Below, piece by piece: positions 8,807 through 18,433 of a stretch of DNA of 64,000 nucleotides. The position numbers were made by a program, and so were the translations under genes. A model generated the notes under the pieces. The model was not told the origin of the DNA. It worked only from the letters and a program-made list of their open reading frames with translations, and ran no database searches. Numbering within the stretch: the first letter of the stretch is position 1; each line of letters starts with the position of its first letter. Origin of the DNA: Trichocoleus desertorum NBK24 (GTDB lineage: Bacteria; Cyanobacteriota; Cyanobacteriia; FACHB-46); contig NZ_CP116619.1 of NCBI RefSeq assembly GCF_030409055.1, positions 3,821,628 through 3,885,627 on the forward strand. Reading direction: 5' to 3'.

Positions 8807-9496
8807 TTACATATCCATGGCGGCGCGACGACGAGAGGGTCTGCGAGGTTTGGGCTGAGAGCGGAGTCGTCGGCTTACTTCCAGAAAATTATCTCGTTGT
8901 ACTTGGGGGTAGTCGCTGACCCAAATATTTTGGCTAGGAATGTAAATGTCAGAGACTTTGGCAATGCGACTCAAGTCTGGCAAGTGGGACATTACGACCA
9001 TCTCGACGGGTTGATCAGGGCGAATGGCTTTGTGCTCTCGGCGCAGAGGCACCTGGACTTGAATTCTAAAGCCACTTTCGTCGCCTACTTCTAAGTTCAG
9101 GCGGCGTTCGCGATTTTCGACGAGCACCAACTCTCCTTTCTTATTCACGGTTTCTTCCGTACCGATCAGTTCTTCGCTGACGTAGGCATCTAAGACGCGG
9201 CCTTGCCAAAAACCGCTATGGCGGGGTTTGCGAGCTTCCAAGTTTCGGAGGGTAGCCCAAAGAATGGGTGCCCAGAGCCAGTAAAGGCCACTAGCAACTC
9301 CTAGAAAGAAAAGGATCACTCCACCAGCCTCACCAATCAGGGAGTGGGCGATCGCGACAACCACAATTCCAAGGACGGAAATCAGTAATCGCTTCAAAAA
9401 ATCTGAAAGCTTTCCCCAGTGATACTTGTACTGAGGGAAAGTGGCCACGAGCGGCACCAGTTGTTCAAATTTTTCGCGGGTTAATGGAACTAGCAT
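8807..9496 (-). CDS. Conserved cyanobacterial two-TM membrane protein, function unknown
   Basis: This 229-residue protein has two adjacent hydrophobic segments at about residues 34-75 (LLISVLGIVVVAIAHSLIG and GGVILFFLGVASGLYWLWAPIL). A soluble beta-rich domain follows, with the charged phrase GELVLVENRERRLNLEVGDESGFRIQV, then a basic tail rich in Arg and Pro. Relatives are sometimes labelled phosphate ABC transporter permease, but I see neither a permease fold nor the EAA loop, so I do not adopt that name. It converges on cobH with a 10-base gap. Function unknown. Confidence 0.7.
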   Translation of the reverse strand: MLVPLTREKFEQLVPLVATFPQYKYHWGKLSDFLKRLLISVLGIVVVAIAHSLIGEAGGVILFFLGVASGLYWLWAPILWATLRNLEARKPRHSGFWQGRVLDAYVSEELIGTEETVNKKGELVLVENRERRLNLEVGDESGFRIQVQVPLRREHKAIRPDQPVEMVVMSHLPDLSRIAKVSDIYIPSQNIWVSDYPQVQRDNFLEVSRRLRSQPKPRRPSRRRAAMDM

Positions 9497-9576
9497 TAGT
9501 ACAAGTTTATATACGCTTGAGTTAGAAATAATTTGTGAGCGATCGCTTTAGACTTTAGTCTTATGAGACTAGCATT

Positions 9577-9801
9577 GTGAAGTTTTTGAGGGAAGAAAAC
9601 CTAGCACTAACTCTCTCCTATAAGGCTCTATTTTCAGATGCTAGACTTATTTCCAGACTACCAGCAAGCCAGAAAGTATTCTTTCAGCGATTGATAGACC
9701 TCTTCCTTTCTTTATATTCCAGTGCTTGTAAGTTTAACTTTAAAAAAGAGGAGAGTGATTTTACGGATTTAAGGACGGGAAACTCAATCCTCGTTGTCTA
9801 A
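9577..9801 (+). CDS. Doubtful small ORF
   Basis: A 74-codon frame opens at GTG 9577 and is hydrophobic and lysine-rich in its second half. There is no good ribosome-binding site, no recognisable domain and no HIP1 octamer. It lies upstream of a strong plus-strand terminator, so transcription through here is plausible, but translation is not supported beyond the open frame. Confidence 0.2.
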   Translation: MKFLREENLALTLSYKALFSDARLISRLPASQKVFFQRLIDLFLSLYSSACKFNFKKEESDFTDLRTGNSILVV

Positions 9802-9840
9802 AAGTTGCGTAGTTGCCTCGAAGTTTTATAGGGTCATATA

Positions 9841-9989
9841 CATCAGAATGAATTTAATTCTGAATAAGGCGTTCAGAAAAGCTAAACAAGTAGGGGGCAA
9901 CTAAATTTGTTTGGTTTTTCTGGTTAGGAAAGCGTCTTTACAGGTGAATTGCCTGATCCCGGGGGCTTGTGGGATCAGGCAATTTTTTT
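9841..9989 (+). ncRNA. Candidate structured small RNA ending in a strong terminator
   Basis: Three nested or serial hairpins lie between convergent genes. The first is CAGAAT/ATTCTG at 9844-9862. The second is a long interrupted stem whose arms are AGGCG (9867-9871) with CGTCT (9933-9937), CAGAAAA (9874-9880) with TTTTCTG (9916-9922), and AAACAA (9884-9889) with TTGTTT (9907-9912). The third is the terminator. The G-rich apical loop spans 9890-9906. No annotated plus-strand gene needs this terminator except the doubtful ORF at 9577. I recognise no Rfam family; it is not tmRNA, RNase P or SRP RNA by signature sequences. Confidence 0.4.
9949..9989 (+). terminator. Strong Rho-independent terminator
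   Basis: TTGCCTGATCCC (9949-9960) pairs perfectly with GGGATCAGGCAA (9971-9982) over twelve bases and is followed by seven T. The T-tract lies only on the plus strand, so it ends a plus-strand transcript and is not the dapB terminator. Confidence 0.9.
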
Positions 9990-10005
9990 GGCTATTTTGC
10001 TGAGC

Positions 10006-10833
10006 CTAAAGAATTTTTTCTAGACCATAAACGAGAGATTTAAGCTGAATCACTTTACGAATTGAAAGCAGCACTCCTGGCATGTAGCAAGCGCGATCGC
10101 TTGTATCGTGCCGCAGGGTGTAAATTTGTCCAGCCGCCCCAAAAATAACTTCTTGGTGAGCAATTAAACCAGGCAAGCGCACACTATGAATGCGAATTCC
10201 TTCATCGGCTAAGGCTCCTTTCGCCCCAGCTATTTTTTCAGTTTCTTCAACAGTTGGTGGGTTAAACGTCTTACCGAGTTCTGCTAGCATTTGTGCCGTT
10301 TGTAGCGCTGTCCCGCTCGGAGCATCTGCTTTTTGATTGTGGTGCAACTCAATAATTTCGACGTGATCAAAGTATTGAGAAGCTTGAATGGCTGCTTGTT
10401 GCAGTAACACCATGCCAATGGAGAAATTAGGGATGATCAGGCATCCAGTACTCGCTTTGTCAGCAAATTTGGCTAACTCTTGAATTTGCTCTGGGCTTAA
10501 GCCAGTCGTGCCCACCACAGGGCGTACGCCGTAAGCGATCGCCGCTCTAATATTGTCATACACGCCATCGGGATGCGTAAAATCGACCATCACCCCTAGC
10601 TGCTTCTCTTGGCCTGCCATCGCCAGGATTGGCTCGAATTCACTCAGAATTGGCACTTCTAAAGGACCGCATCCAGCCACTTCCCCCACATCCTGACCCA
10701 TGTATTTGGGATTGCGATCGACCGCACCGATGAGAGTCATATCAGTTGCTTGGGCAACCGCCTTCACGACCTCGCGACCCATTTTGCCCGCAGCTCCATT
10801 CACCACAACCGGAATGGGAAGTTGACTTGTCAT
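10006..10833 (-). CDS. dapB: 4-hydroxy-tetrahydrodipicolinate reductase
   Basis: The 275-residue protein has the DapB N-terminal nucleotide-binding motif [13 protein letters not shown], the segment VDFTHPDG, and the active-site block [15 protein letters not shown] with the catalytic His-His and Lys. It reduces hydroxy-tetrahydrodipicolinate with NAD(P)H in lysine and diaminopimelate synthesis, supplying peptidoglycan. ATG start. It is monocistronic on the minus strand, with a divergent gap of 233 bases to the CHASE2-kinase. Confidence 0.96.
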   Translation of the reverse strand: MTSQLPIPVVVNGAAGKMGREVVKAVAQATDMTLIGAVDRNPKYMGQDVGEVAGCGPLEVPILSEFEPILAMAGQEKQLGVMVDFTHPDGVYDNIRAAIAYGVRPVVGTTGLSPEQIQELAKFADKASTGCLIIPNFSIGMVLLQQAAIQASQYFDHVEIIELHHNQKADAPSGTALQTAQMLAELGKTFNPPTVEETEKIAGAKGALADEGIRIHSVRLPGLIAHQEVIFGAAGQIYTLRHDTSDRACYMPGVLLSIRKVIQLKSLVYGLEKIL

Positions 10834-11066
10834 GATCTAAATTGTGTCTCTGGATGTAATAAGCGCATTTTAGAACGACTGGCAGTGATTCGATTGCTTA
10901 GCTAGGCTGGGTTAGTCATGGAGAGCTGTTAGAGTTTGTTTATATAAAGTCATCACTAAAGTCATAACCAAAGGAAGTGGCTTTAATTGAGAGCGAAGAA
11001 TATATAGTTCCGGCAATTTCAGGGTGAAGGTTCGCTTGTAAATGCTTTGGCCAATGGCTAACCTCT

Positions 11067-13463
11067 GTGATTTCTAAACTGGCGCATCGAATCCGTTTGA
11101 CACGGCCTAGCCTAGAACGCTGGCATAAGCTAAGGGCGATTGTGACTCAACCCGCACTGGTGGCGGGGGTGATTGTCACAGGGCTGGTGTTGGGGGTGCG
11201 GCAAGTTGGCGGATGGCAGCATCTGGAGTTGGCTGCTTACGATCGCTTGGTGCAACTACAACCCGATGTGGGACCTGATCCACGCCTACTCGTGGTTGCC
11301 ATTACCGAGTCAGATATTCAAGCTCAAAATAGATGGCCTATTTCCGACCAGGCGATCGCTCAAGCCCTGGCTGAGTTGCAGCGCCACCAACCAGCAGCCA
11401 TTGGTTTAGATATCTTGCGAGAAATTCCTCAGCCACCGGGACGTACAGCCCTGCTACAGCAACTCCAATCGCCAAATGTCATTGCGATCGCGACGCTGGG
11501 CGACACAGCTCACAATCGGACACAAGTTCCTCCTGGCGTTCCGGCTGAACGAGTTGGGTTTAACGACATTGTTTCCGACTCTGACAACGTGATTCGGCGC
11601 AATTTCATCTTTGGTCAAGATGAAGCCACCAATGCCAACACCAATGCCGTCACAGGTGAAGCAACTGAGTTGTATTCCTTGTCGTTACGTCTGGCATTGA
11701 AATATTTGGCTGGTCGAGGAATCACCCCGGAACAGCCTTGGAAAAACTATCAAGCTATTCGTTGGGGACAGGCTGTACTAAGTCCTCTAAAAAACAATTC
11801 AGGCGGCTATGTCAATGTCGATGCAGCGGGCTATCAAGTTTTGCTGAACTACCGCTCTACATCGCAGGTGGCGCGGCAGGTGACTCTAACACAGGTGTTG
11901 CAACGCCAAGTTGACCCAGCTTGGATCAAAGGCAAAGTGGTCTTGATTGGTACGACCGCACCGAGTATTAAGGATTTGTTTTTGACCCCCTACAGTGCCA
12001 TTGAGCAGGGTAATCCCAATGTTCCTGGGGTGGTTATTCATGCTCATATGGTGAGCCAATTTCTCAGCGCTGCTTTAGGCCAGCGATCGCTCTTTTGGTT
12101 TTGGCCAGAGTGGGGAGAGCTGTTGTGGATTGTCGGCTGTTCGGTGGGGGGAGCGTTCCTAGCTTGGCGGATTCGGCATCCTCTCCACCTCGGCGTTGTT
12201 TGCACTGTGGCAGTGGGGGGGATATTTTTTGTTTGTTGGGTTGGGTTTACCCGATCTGCCTGGATTCCCTTCGTCACTCCGGCGATCGCGCTAGTCGGAA
12301 CAGCGGGTGGTTTGGTCGCCTACTTTGCTTACCGAGCAGATCAAGAGCGCAAAACCATCGCGCAGCAAGTCGAAGACCAAGAGAAAACCATTGCCCTATT
12401 AAAAACTTTTTTAAGCCCGACTACTCCAACCTATGCCTCTACAGGTGCTTCTACAGGGGACAGTACGATGGGTGATACCACACTAATGCCCACCCAAAGT
12501 ACGAGGCGGAGCGTGACTACTTATGTGCCTACCAGTAGCACTAAGCCCCATGAGGTGACTGGAGCGAATACCCAGACTTTTTTAGATCAACATGCCGCAG
12601 ATGCAACGGAAAGCCAGATTAGCGATCGCTCTCGGTTTCTGTTGAGTCGGCGCTACAAAATTGACCGAATTTTGGCATCTGGTGGCTTCAGTTTGACCTA
12701 TTTAGCTCAAGACACCCAGCGTCCAGGCAATCCGATCTGTGTGGTGAAGCATTTAGTTCCAGCTCGTAGTGATGCTCGGTTTTTGCAGACGGCTAGACGT
12801 CTATTCCAAACTGAAGCTGAAATTTTAGAAAAACTGGGAAAGCATGACCAAATTCCGCAGCTTCTGGCCTCTTTTGAAGAAAACGCTGAATTTTATCTAG
12901 TAGAAGAGTTCGTTGAGGGTCATCCCCTCGCTGAGGAGTTGCCTTCTGGAAAGCAACTGAGCGAAGCTCAAGTCATAGCGTTACTCAAGCCCATCTTAGA
13001 AGTCTTGGCGTTTCTGCACGAGCGGCATGTGATTCATCGGGATTTGAAGCCTAGTAACATCGTGCGTCGCCAGTTCGATCAACAACTGGTTTTGATTGAT
13101 TTTGGAGCAGTAAAACAAATGCAGCCCCAAGACTATAGAACTTCAGATGACGATGCCCCCGACGAAGGATTTACCGTTGCGATCGGCACTCGTGGCTATG
13201 CCCCTCCAGAGCAGCTGGCTGGATACCCTGGCCTCAGTAGCGATGTCTATGCGCTAGGGATGATCGCCATCCAAGCCTTGACCGGGCGGATGCCTTACCA
13301 ACTGTCGCCTAATCCTGAAACGGGTACTGTGGTTTGGCGAGAGTTGACTGAAGTTAGCGATCGATTTGCGGCGATTTTGGATCGCATGGTCTGCTATTAC
13401 TTCAACGAGCGATATCAATCTGCTGGTGAGGTTTTGCGGGATCTTAAAGCGCTAGAGACTTGA
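11067..13463 (+). CDS. CHASE2-domain serine/threonine protein kinase
   Basis: The 798-residue protein starts with a GTG; the nearby ATG at 11053 runs into a stop. Order: one transmembrane segment (about 28-48), an extracytoplasmic CHASE2 sensor (about 50-330, with VGFNDIVSDSDNVIRR and VKGKVVLIGTTAPS-like stretches), a cluster of three membrane segments (about 345-425), a Thr/Ser-rich linker and a C-terminal eukaryotic-like kinase. Kinase landmarks are the Gly loop SGGFSLTY near 537, HRDLKPSN near 655, DFG near 678 and GTRGYAPPEQ. All catalytic residues appear intact. It should phosphorylate Ser/Thr in response to an external signal; the ligand is unknown. Confidence 0.92.
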   Translation: MISKLAHRIRLTRPSLERWHKLRAIVTQPALVAGVIVTGLVLGVRQVGGWQHLELAAYDRLVQLQPDVGPDPRLLVVAITESDIQAQNRWPISDQAIAQALAELQRHQPAAIGLDILREIPQPPGRTALLQQLQSPNVIAIATLGDTAHNRTQVPPGVPAERVGFNDIVSDSDNVIRRNFIFGQDEATNANTNAVTGEATELYSLSLRLALKYLAGRGITPEQPWKNYQAIRWGQAVLSPLKNNSGGYVNVDAAGYQVLLNYRSTSQVARQVTLTQVLQRQVDPAWIKGKVVLIGTTAPSIKDLFLTPYSAIEQGNPNVPGVVIHAHMVSQFLSAALGQRSLFWFWPEWGELLWIVGCSVGGAFLAWRIRHPLHLGVVCTVAVGGIFFVCWVGFTRSAWIPFVTPAIALVGTAGGLVAYFAYRADQERKTIAQQVEDQEKTIALLKTFLSPTTPTYASTGASTGDSTMGDTTLMPTQSTRRSVTTYVPTSSTKPHEVTGANTQTFLDQHAADATESQISDRSRFLLSRRYKIDRILASGGFSLTYLAQDTQRPGNPICVVKHLVPARSDARFLQTARRLFQTEAEILEKLGKHDQIPQLLASFEENAEFYLVEEFVEGHPLAEELPSGKQLSEAQVIALLKPILEVLAFLHERHVIHRDLKPSNIVRRQFDQQLVLIDFGAVKQMQPQDYRTSDDDAPDEGFTVAIGTRGYAPPEQLAGYPGLSSDVYALGMIAIQALTGRMPYQLSPNPETGTVVWRELTEVSDRFAAILDRMVCYYFNERYQSAGEVLRDLKALET

Positions 13464-13549
13464 TACCAGGGGTGGGAGTGAATTTAGCTCTAGGCTGTAT
13501 GGCAAAATGAGAGACAGTCATCAAATATTCTTAAGATCTAGGTAATCCT

Positions 13550-14680
13550 GTGAGTCTGACTGCCCAAGCTAGCCCAAATTCAAAATCAGCTACTCGCCGC
13601 CTGGTGTTTCCCTTCACAGCCATTGTGGGTCAGGAGGAAATGAAACTGGCCCTGCTGCTGAACGTCATTGATCCTAAGATTGGCGGCGTCATGATCATGG
13701 GCGATCGCGGCACAGGTAAATCCACCACCATTCGTGCCTTGGCTGACCTGCTACCCGAAATTGAAGTCGTAGCAGATGACCCCTTCAACAGCCACCCCAC
13801 CGATCCAGAGCTGATGAGCGATGCCGTCAAACAACTGGTAGAGCAGGAGGGGAGCGTTAAAGTTGCCCAAAAAAAAGTCATCATGGTTGACTTGCCCCTT
13901 GGCGCGACTGAAGACCGAGTTTGTGGCACCATCGACATTGAAAAAGCTCTTTCCGAAGGGGTTAAGGCATTTGAACCTGGCCTCTTAGCCAAGGCCAACC
14001 GGGGCATCCTCTACGTCGATGAAGTCAACCTGTTAGATGACCACTTGGTAGACGTGCTGCTTGACTCTGCGGCCTCTGGTTGGAACACAGTTGAGCGGGA
14101 AGGTATCTCCATTCGGCACCCTGCCCGCTTTGTATTGGTCGGCTCTGGAAACCCAGAAGAAGGCGAACTGCGACCCCAACTGCTCGATCGCTTTGGGATG
14201 CACGCCGAGATTCGTACCGTCAAAGAGCCAGCCCTGCGGGTGCAAATCGTAGAGCAGCGGACTGAATTTGACCAAAATCCCCAAGCTTTTCTAGAGCAAT
14301 ATCAGGCGCAGCAAGATGAGCTACAAGAGCGCTTAGTGGGTGCCCAAGAACGCCTCAAGTCTGTCAGCATGGACTATGACTTGCGCGTAAACATCTCTCA
14401 GGTTTGTTCTGAGTTGGATGTAGATGGACTCCGGGGCGATATTGTGACCAATCGAGCTGCCAAGGCGATCGCTGCCTTTGAAGGCCGCACTGAAGTTACA
14501 GTCGATGACATCCGCCGAGTTGTCACCCTCTGCCTCCGCCACCGCCTCCGTAAAGATCCTCTAGAATCGATTGATTCTGGCTACAAAGTGGCAAAAGTAT
14601 TCAATCGCGTGTTTGGCTTAGAAGAGGCAGAAACTGAGGCGGTTGCTGCGACTAACGGCACTGGCGCTAGAGCCCGCTAA
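13550..14680 (+). CDS. chlI: Magnesium chelatase ATPase subunit I
   Basis: The 376-residue AAA+ protein carries Walker [10 protein letters not shown] (residues 51-59), Walker [13 protein letters not shown], the [14 protein letters not shown] loop and the sensor/arginine segments [17 protein letters not shown], all diagnostic of ChlI/BchI. With ChlD and ChlH it inserts Mg into protoporphyrin IX, the first committed step of chlorophyll synthesis. A GTG start at 13550 gives the expected MSLTAQAS N-terminus. ruvC follows 39 bases later. A ChlH-type subunit is encoded at 23.4-27.1 kb in the same window, on the opposite strand. Confidence 0.96.
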   Translation: MSLTAQASPNSKSATRRLVFPFTAIVGQEEMKLALLLNVIDPKIGGVMIMGDRGTGKSTTIRALADLLPEIEVVADDPFNSHPTDPELMSDAVKQLVEQEGSVKVAQKKVIMVDLPLGATEDRVCGTIDIEKALSEGVKAFEPGLLAKANRGILYVDEVNLLDDHLVDVLLDSAASGWNTVEREGISIRHPARFVLVGSGNPEEGELRPQLLDRFGMHAEIRTVKEPALRVQIVEQRTEFDQNPQAFLEQYQAQQDELQERLVGAQERLKSVSMDYDLRVNISQVCSELDVDGLRGDIVTNRAAKAIAAFEGRTEVTVDDIRRVVTLCLRHRLRKDPLESIDSGYKVAKVFNRVFGLEEAETEAVAATNGTGARAR

Positions 14681-14719
14681 GCAAGAGGCTCACTCAGCAA
14701 ACAGGTTCACTAATCAAGC

Positions 14720-15199
14720 ATGGAAAAACGCATCCTAGGATTAGACCCCGGATTGGCGATCCTAGGATTCGGCGTGATTTTGGGTAGGGACGAAGGCAAC
14801 CACGCTCCTACCCTGCTTGATTTTGGGGTGATTCAAACTCCAGCTCATACAGCAATGGGCGATCGCCTTTGCACCATTCATGATGATTTGCATACCTTGC
14901 TGAATCAGTGGCAACCTGACCTAGTTGCAATTGAAAAGCTATTTTTTTACCGCATGGGCAATACAATTGCCGTGGCCCAAGCTCGTGGCGTCTTGATGCT
15001 GGTATTAGCACAACACAAAGTCCCATGTGTGGAATTTACTCCAGCTCAAATTAAACAAGCCTTGACAGGCTACGGTGGAGCCGATAAGCAGGAAGTGCAG
15101 CAAGCTGTGGCACGCGAACTTAGCTTAGATGCTATTCCTAGACCAGACGACGCTGCTGATGGCCTTGCAGTGGCTTTGACAGCTTGGTTCCAGCGTTAG
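14720..15199 (+). CDS. ruvC: Crossover junction endodeoxyribonuclease RuvC
   Basis: The 159-residue protein has the RuvC acidic catalytic set: D9 in LGLDPGLA, E72 in VAIEKLFF and the Asp pair in [13 protein letters not shown] near the C-terminus. It is a dimeric nuclease that resolves Holliday junctions with RuvAB. The length is typical. It lies 39 bases downstream of chlI and may be cotranscribed with it. Confidence 0.95.
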   Translation: MEKRILGLDPGLAILGFGVILGRDEGNHAPTLLDFGVIQTPAHTAMGDRLCTIHDDLHTLLNQWQPDLVAIEKLFFYRMGNTIAVAQARGVLMLVLAQHKVPCVEFTPAQIKQALTGYGGADKQEVQQAVARELSLDAIPRPDDAADGLAVALTAWFQR

Positions 15200-15336
15200 G
15201 AACATTATCGCCTTATTTCTAGGCTGGGAGGTTGTCTTGTGCCTCTCTAAAGGCAGATGTGAAGGGTTGGCTGGATTAGTAAAGTTGTGAGCGTTAACAC
15301 AACTCAAGTTAATTTGTTCCCTGTTGCTTAGCCCCC

Positions 15337-15630
15337 ATGCAGGAAAAATTTTTAATATCCCCCAAACAGAAAGAAGAGTTATTCCATACCGAGCTGGTTA
15401 AACATGGAATTCCTTACAATAAAGCGGCAAAAGCGGCCAGGATTTTGGTCTCTAACCCACCAGACGAAACATTAAGCGATGAAGAAGCCAAACTAGTGCA
15501 GGAGACTTGCAGAGAGTGGTTAAGGCAGCGTCAGCGTTGGAATAACGTGCTGCAACAACTGACAACATTTAATTCCATTCAAAATCTAAATACTCATCGC
15601 TCTCAGGAAGCTCTAGATAAAAACAGGTAA
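15337..15630 (+). CDS. Small hypothetical helical protein
   Basis: This 97-residue, ATG-started protein is charged and predicted helical, with the phrases SPKQKEELFHTELVKHGIPYNKAAKAARILV and TLSDEEAKLVQETCREWLRQRQRW broken by short loops. It has no signal peptide or membrane segment. The composition is coding-like and a conserved cyanobacterial small protein is likely, but I recognise no family. It follows ruvC by 137 bases on the same strand. Confidence 0.5.
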   Translation: MQEKFLISPKQKEELFHTELVKHGIPYNKAAKAARILVSNPPDETLSDEEAKLVQETCREWLRQRQRWNNVLQQLTTFNSIQNLNTHRSQEALDKNR

Positions 15631-15639
15631 AAAGCTTTA

Positions 15640-15684
15640 GGCGATCGCTAACTAATCTGGTTCAGCGATCGCTTGGTGATCGCC
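15640..15684. repeat. HIP1-pair stem-loop
   Basis: GGCGATCGC (15640-15648) can pair with the HIP1 copy at 15665-15672 or with GATCGCC at 15678-15684. It sits directly after the hypothetical ORF and before a convergent tRNA. No T-tract follows, so a terminator role is only possible. Confidence 0.4.
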
Positions 15685-15722
15685 TGATAATAACTTTCTA
15701 AATGACTTAGTTCTTCCTTGAA

Positions 15723-15795
15723 TGGCTCAGGCGGGATTTGAACCTGCGACCTTGGGCTTATGAGTCCCCTGCTCTAACCACTGAGCTACTGAGCC
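15723..15795 (-). tRNA. tRNA with anticodon CAT (Met, or Ile2)
   Basis: The minus strand folds as a cloverleaf: acceptor GGCTCAG/CTGAGCC, D arm GCTC/GAGC, anticodon loop CTCATAA and T arm with GGTTCGAATCC. The CAT anticodon means elongator methionine or lysidine-modified isoleucine, which sequence alone does not separate. The CCA end is not encoded. The anticodon stem, as I align it, has an A-G apposition at its loop end and another mismatch at its base. Confidence 0.92.
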
Positions 15796-15923
15796 GAACT
15801 GCGTGAAACAGCTTTAACTGATTGCGCTTTACTAAAATAGCATAAAAATTTAGCGATCGCTATCCTTCTAGGAAGGAATTCTAAAAATTTGTTTAACTTT
15901 TCCTTCTACTGGTTTTACTAAGT

Positions 15924-15968
15924 AAAAAGACAAAAACAGTAGGGGAAGGCTTAACTCCTCCTACTGTT
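15924..15968 (-). terminator. Terminator of the M23 peptidase gene
   Basis: On the minus strand AACAGTAGG and CCTACTGTT pair over nine bases, followed by a T-rich tail (TTTTTGTCTTTTT). It lies 30 bases past the stop at 15998. Confidence 0.8.
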
Positions 15969-15997
15969 GATTGAGTATTGAGTCAATTTGAGGTTGA

Positions 15998-18433
15998 CTA
16001 ACGGCTAGCGAGGTATGTCATGGGGTTGACAGCACCTTGTCCAGCAGCGTGGATTTCGAAGTGAGAGTGAGGGCCTGTGCTATAGCCAGTACTACCCATC
16101 TCAGCAATCTGCTGGCCTTGCTCAACTTGCTGCCCTGCACGAACCAAATTTCGGTTGTTGTGAGCGTAGAGAGTAATGCTACCGTCGGGATGCTTAATCT
16201 CGACTAGGTTGCCATAACCGCCATCATTCCAGCCAGATGTAATGACAACACCAGGAGCTGCTGCAACTACAGGAGTGCCCACAGGAGCGGCGACATCAAT
16301 ACCTCTGTGCATCCGACCCCAACGCCAACCATAACCAGAAGTAAGAACTCCTTTGGCAGGCCAAATGTAACCTTTAAAGCTAGCGGCATTTTCGGGTAAA
16401 TAGCGATCAGCCGCAGCCAAAGGTGGCAAATCGGGTGAAACCATTTGTCCCACTAGAGGCTTCACTAGGGGATCGTAAGCATCCGAGCCTAGGGGAGCTG
16501 CCGCTACTATTTTGGGAGTCGCTTCAGGCTTAACTGAAGTATCGGCGACTGGAGCGGGAGACTGACCAGACTGACGTTTTTGTTGCAGGGTGCGAATTTC
16601 TGCTTGCAGAGCTTCGGTGTAGCGACTAGGGCTAAACTCAGCATTAACTTGCCGAGACGCCACAACTGAGCTAGCTGTTTGCTTCTGGGAGGAAGTAGTA
16701 CCGATACTAGGTACAGCCTTCAACGCATTAGCTTGGGAAGCTTGAGCGGTGGGAACTGGAGATTGTCCAGTCGTACGGTACTTTTCGCGCAGCTTGATGA
16801 TCTCAGCCTTCAAGTTGTTGATGTAAGGGCTGTTGCTCTCATCAGGATCAAAGGAAGTGCCTGATTGACTTGGCTTCTCAGAGAAGGGAGCCGTGCTGAG
16901 CGGAGCTGTAGCAACCTTAATTGCTTCCTGCCTCTCCGTAGACTTCTCGGCTGTGGCTGGTTGCTTGGAAACTGCCGCGATCGCCCCGCGAAACTTAGGA
17001 GATGTGACAACAACAGACTTCACAGCAGGTGAGCTACCTCCTACTGCTGGAATCGCTGGAACAGAAACATCACTGGTAGAGGCGACCAGTGTCGGCACAG
17101 AGACACTAGACTCACCAAGGGTACTAGCAACTTTCACATCCTCTTGAACTTGAGGAATTTTTAGCAGTTGATCAACCCGGATGTAGTTGGGGTTAGCGAT
17201 TCGGTTGGCTCGAATGATTTCCTCTCTGGAAATACCATGATTCCGAGCGATCGCATCAAGAGTATCCCCTGGGCTGACGCGGTAAGCGCTTTGCTCAACC
17301 GTGTTAGCACCTTCAACCTCAGTTACTGCTTCTGGGATTGTGACAGAGCCAGGATCTTGAATTGCTTGGGGTTCCAGAATCACTGGAGGCTCGGCTTCTA
17401 AATTCAGAGCTTTAGTACCCTGAGCAGCCATGGGTTGCTTAGACTCAACGACTGGCCTGGGTAGCTGAGCCATTTGAGTCACAGCTGCGGCTGGCTTGGC
17501 TTCAGGAGTAGCTTCCTTGACAACTGGGTCGTTGCCTTGCAATTGGATCTTTGGAGTGGCCGCAGTCACCTGAGTGGCTTGGGGCTGATTTTGAGCTGTT
17601 TCTGTTGCTGAGGCTGTATCTTGCAGCGCTTCAGTGGTTGCGGTTTCAAACCGTGGAGAGGTCGCAGCAGTGGAGCTGTCCTCTGAGACACTTAGACTTT
17701 CCTCAGACCGTAACTCCGCCAAACTATTTTTTAGCTCATCTCGCTTTTGCTTCAAGCGATCGAGAGCAACATCTTGCTGTTCCTTCAAAATCTCCGCTTG
17801 ATCGATGGAAGCAATGCTAGGCTCATCAACTTGGAGATCAGCAGCGGGATCAACAGTAGAACTAGGTTCCAGCTGAGCTGAGGCAACCTGATAAGACGTG
17901 GGAACAGCGACAGAAGGAATCTGTAAAATCTGTCCAACCTGTAGGCTTGCACCGGGTGCGATACCATTGGCAGTAGCGATCGCAGTGGGGTTAGCCTGAT
18001 AGAGTCGAGCGATTTGCCATAGGGTCTCGCCTGCTTGAACACTATGCTTGATAGCAGAAGACTCTGGCACAGGCAGTGTAGCTGCTGTCTCGATTTCTGG
18101 GGTAGCTGAGAGAGCTGCAACTTCGTAAGCCGGAACGGTTGCAACCGAGGGTTCGGCAGTTAACGGCTCTGCTGCAACAGCACGATCGTTTTGCCGAGGC
18201 AGTAATAAACTGGACGCACCCATCGAGATTGCTAATCCAATCATGGCAGCAGAGGTACAAGCCTTACGATTGACCTCGGTTGGCCCCTGCTTGCTTTGTT
18301 CATCACCCACGTTGCTTTCTAGCATGTAGGGAAGAACAGGCTTAACCTTCTGCGGAAATGCTCGTTTCAAAGAACGACCTCCTAATGACCAGCGCTTAAC
18401 TGTCCTCAATTCACTCAATCTGTCGTCGGTCAA
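15998..18433 (-). CDS. LysM and M23-family peptidoglycan hydrolase/regulator
   Basis: The 811-residue protein has one hydrophobic anchor or signal near residues 58-80 (SAAMIGLAISMGASSLLLP) and two LysM domains near 128-172 (VQAGETLWQIARLYQ) and 383-427 (VSPGDTLDAIARNHG). Long Ser/Thr/Ala/Gln-rich linkers with a short coiled coil separate these from a C-terminal M23 domain. The M23 zinc ligands are intact: HRGIDV near 709 and HSHFE near 785. It should act on periplasmic peptidoglycan, NlpD/EnvC-like, in growth or septation. The listed start is TTG; an in-frame TTG giving the start MKRAFPQKVK is a good alternative. A long leader precedes it. Confidence 0.92.
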   Translation of the reverse strand: MTDDRLSELRTVKRWSLGGRSLKRAFPQKVKPVLPYMLESNVGDEQSKQGPTEVNRKACTSAAMIGLAISMGASSLLLPRQNDRAVAAEPLTAEPSVATVPAYEVAALSATPEIETAATLPVPESSAIKHSVQAGETLWQIARLYQANPTAIATANGIAPGASLQVGQILQIPSVAVPTSYQVASAQLEPSSTVDPAADLQVDEPSIASIDQAEILKEQQDVALDRLKQKRDELKNSLAELRSEESLSVSEDSSTAATSPRFETATTEALQDTASATETAQNQPQATQVTAATPKIQLQGNDPVVKEATPEAKPAAAVTQMAQLPRPVVESKQPMAAQGTKALNLEAEPPVILEPQAIQDPGSVTIPEAVTEVEGANTVEQSAYRVSPGDTLDAIARNHGISREEIIRANRIANPNYIRVDQLLKIPQVQEDVKVASTLGESSVSVPTLVASTSDVSVPAIPAVGGSSPAVKSVVVTSPKFRGAIAAVSKQPATAEKSTERQEAIKVATAPLSTAPFSEKPSQSGTSFDPDESNSPYINNLKAEIIKLREKYRTTGQSPVPTAQASQANALKAVPSIGTTSSQKQTASSVVASRQVNAEFSPSRYTEALQAEIRTLQQKRQSGQSPAPVADTSVKPEATPKIVAAAPLGSDAYDPLVKPLVGQMVSPDLPPLAAADRYLPENAASFKGYIWPAKGVLTSGYGWRWGRMHRGIDVAAPVGTPVVAAAPGVVITSGWNDGGYGNLVEIKHPDGSITLYAHNNRNLVRAGQQVEQGQQIAEMGSTGYSTGPHSHFEIHAAGQGAVNPMTYLASR

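Noticed and set aside
8807..9496. Phosphate ABC transporter permease, a label used for some relatives
   Set aside because: It has only two hydrophobic segments, no EAA loop and no transporter neighbours.
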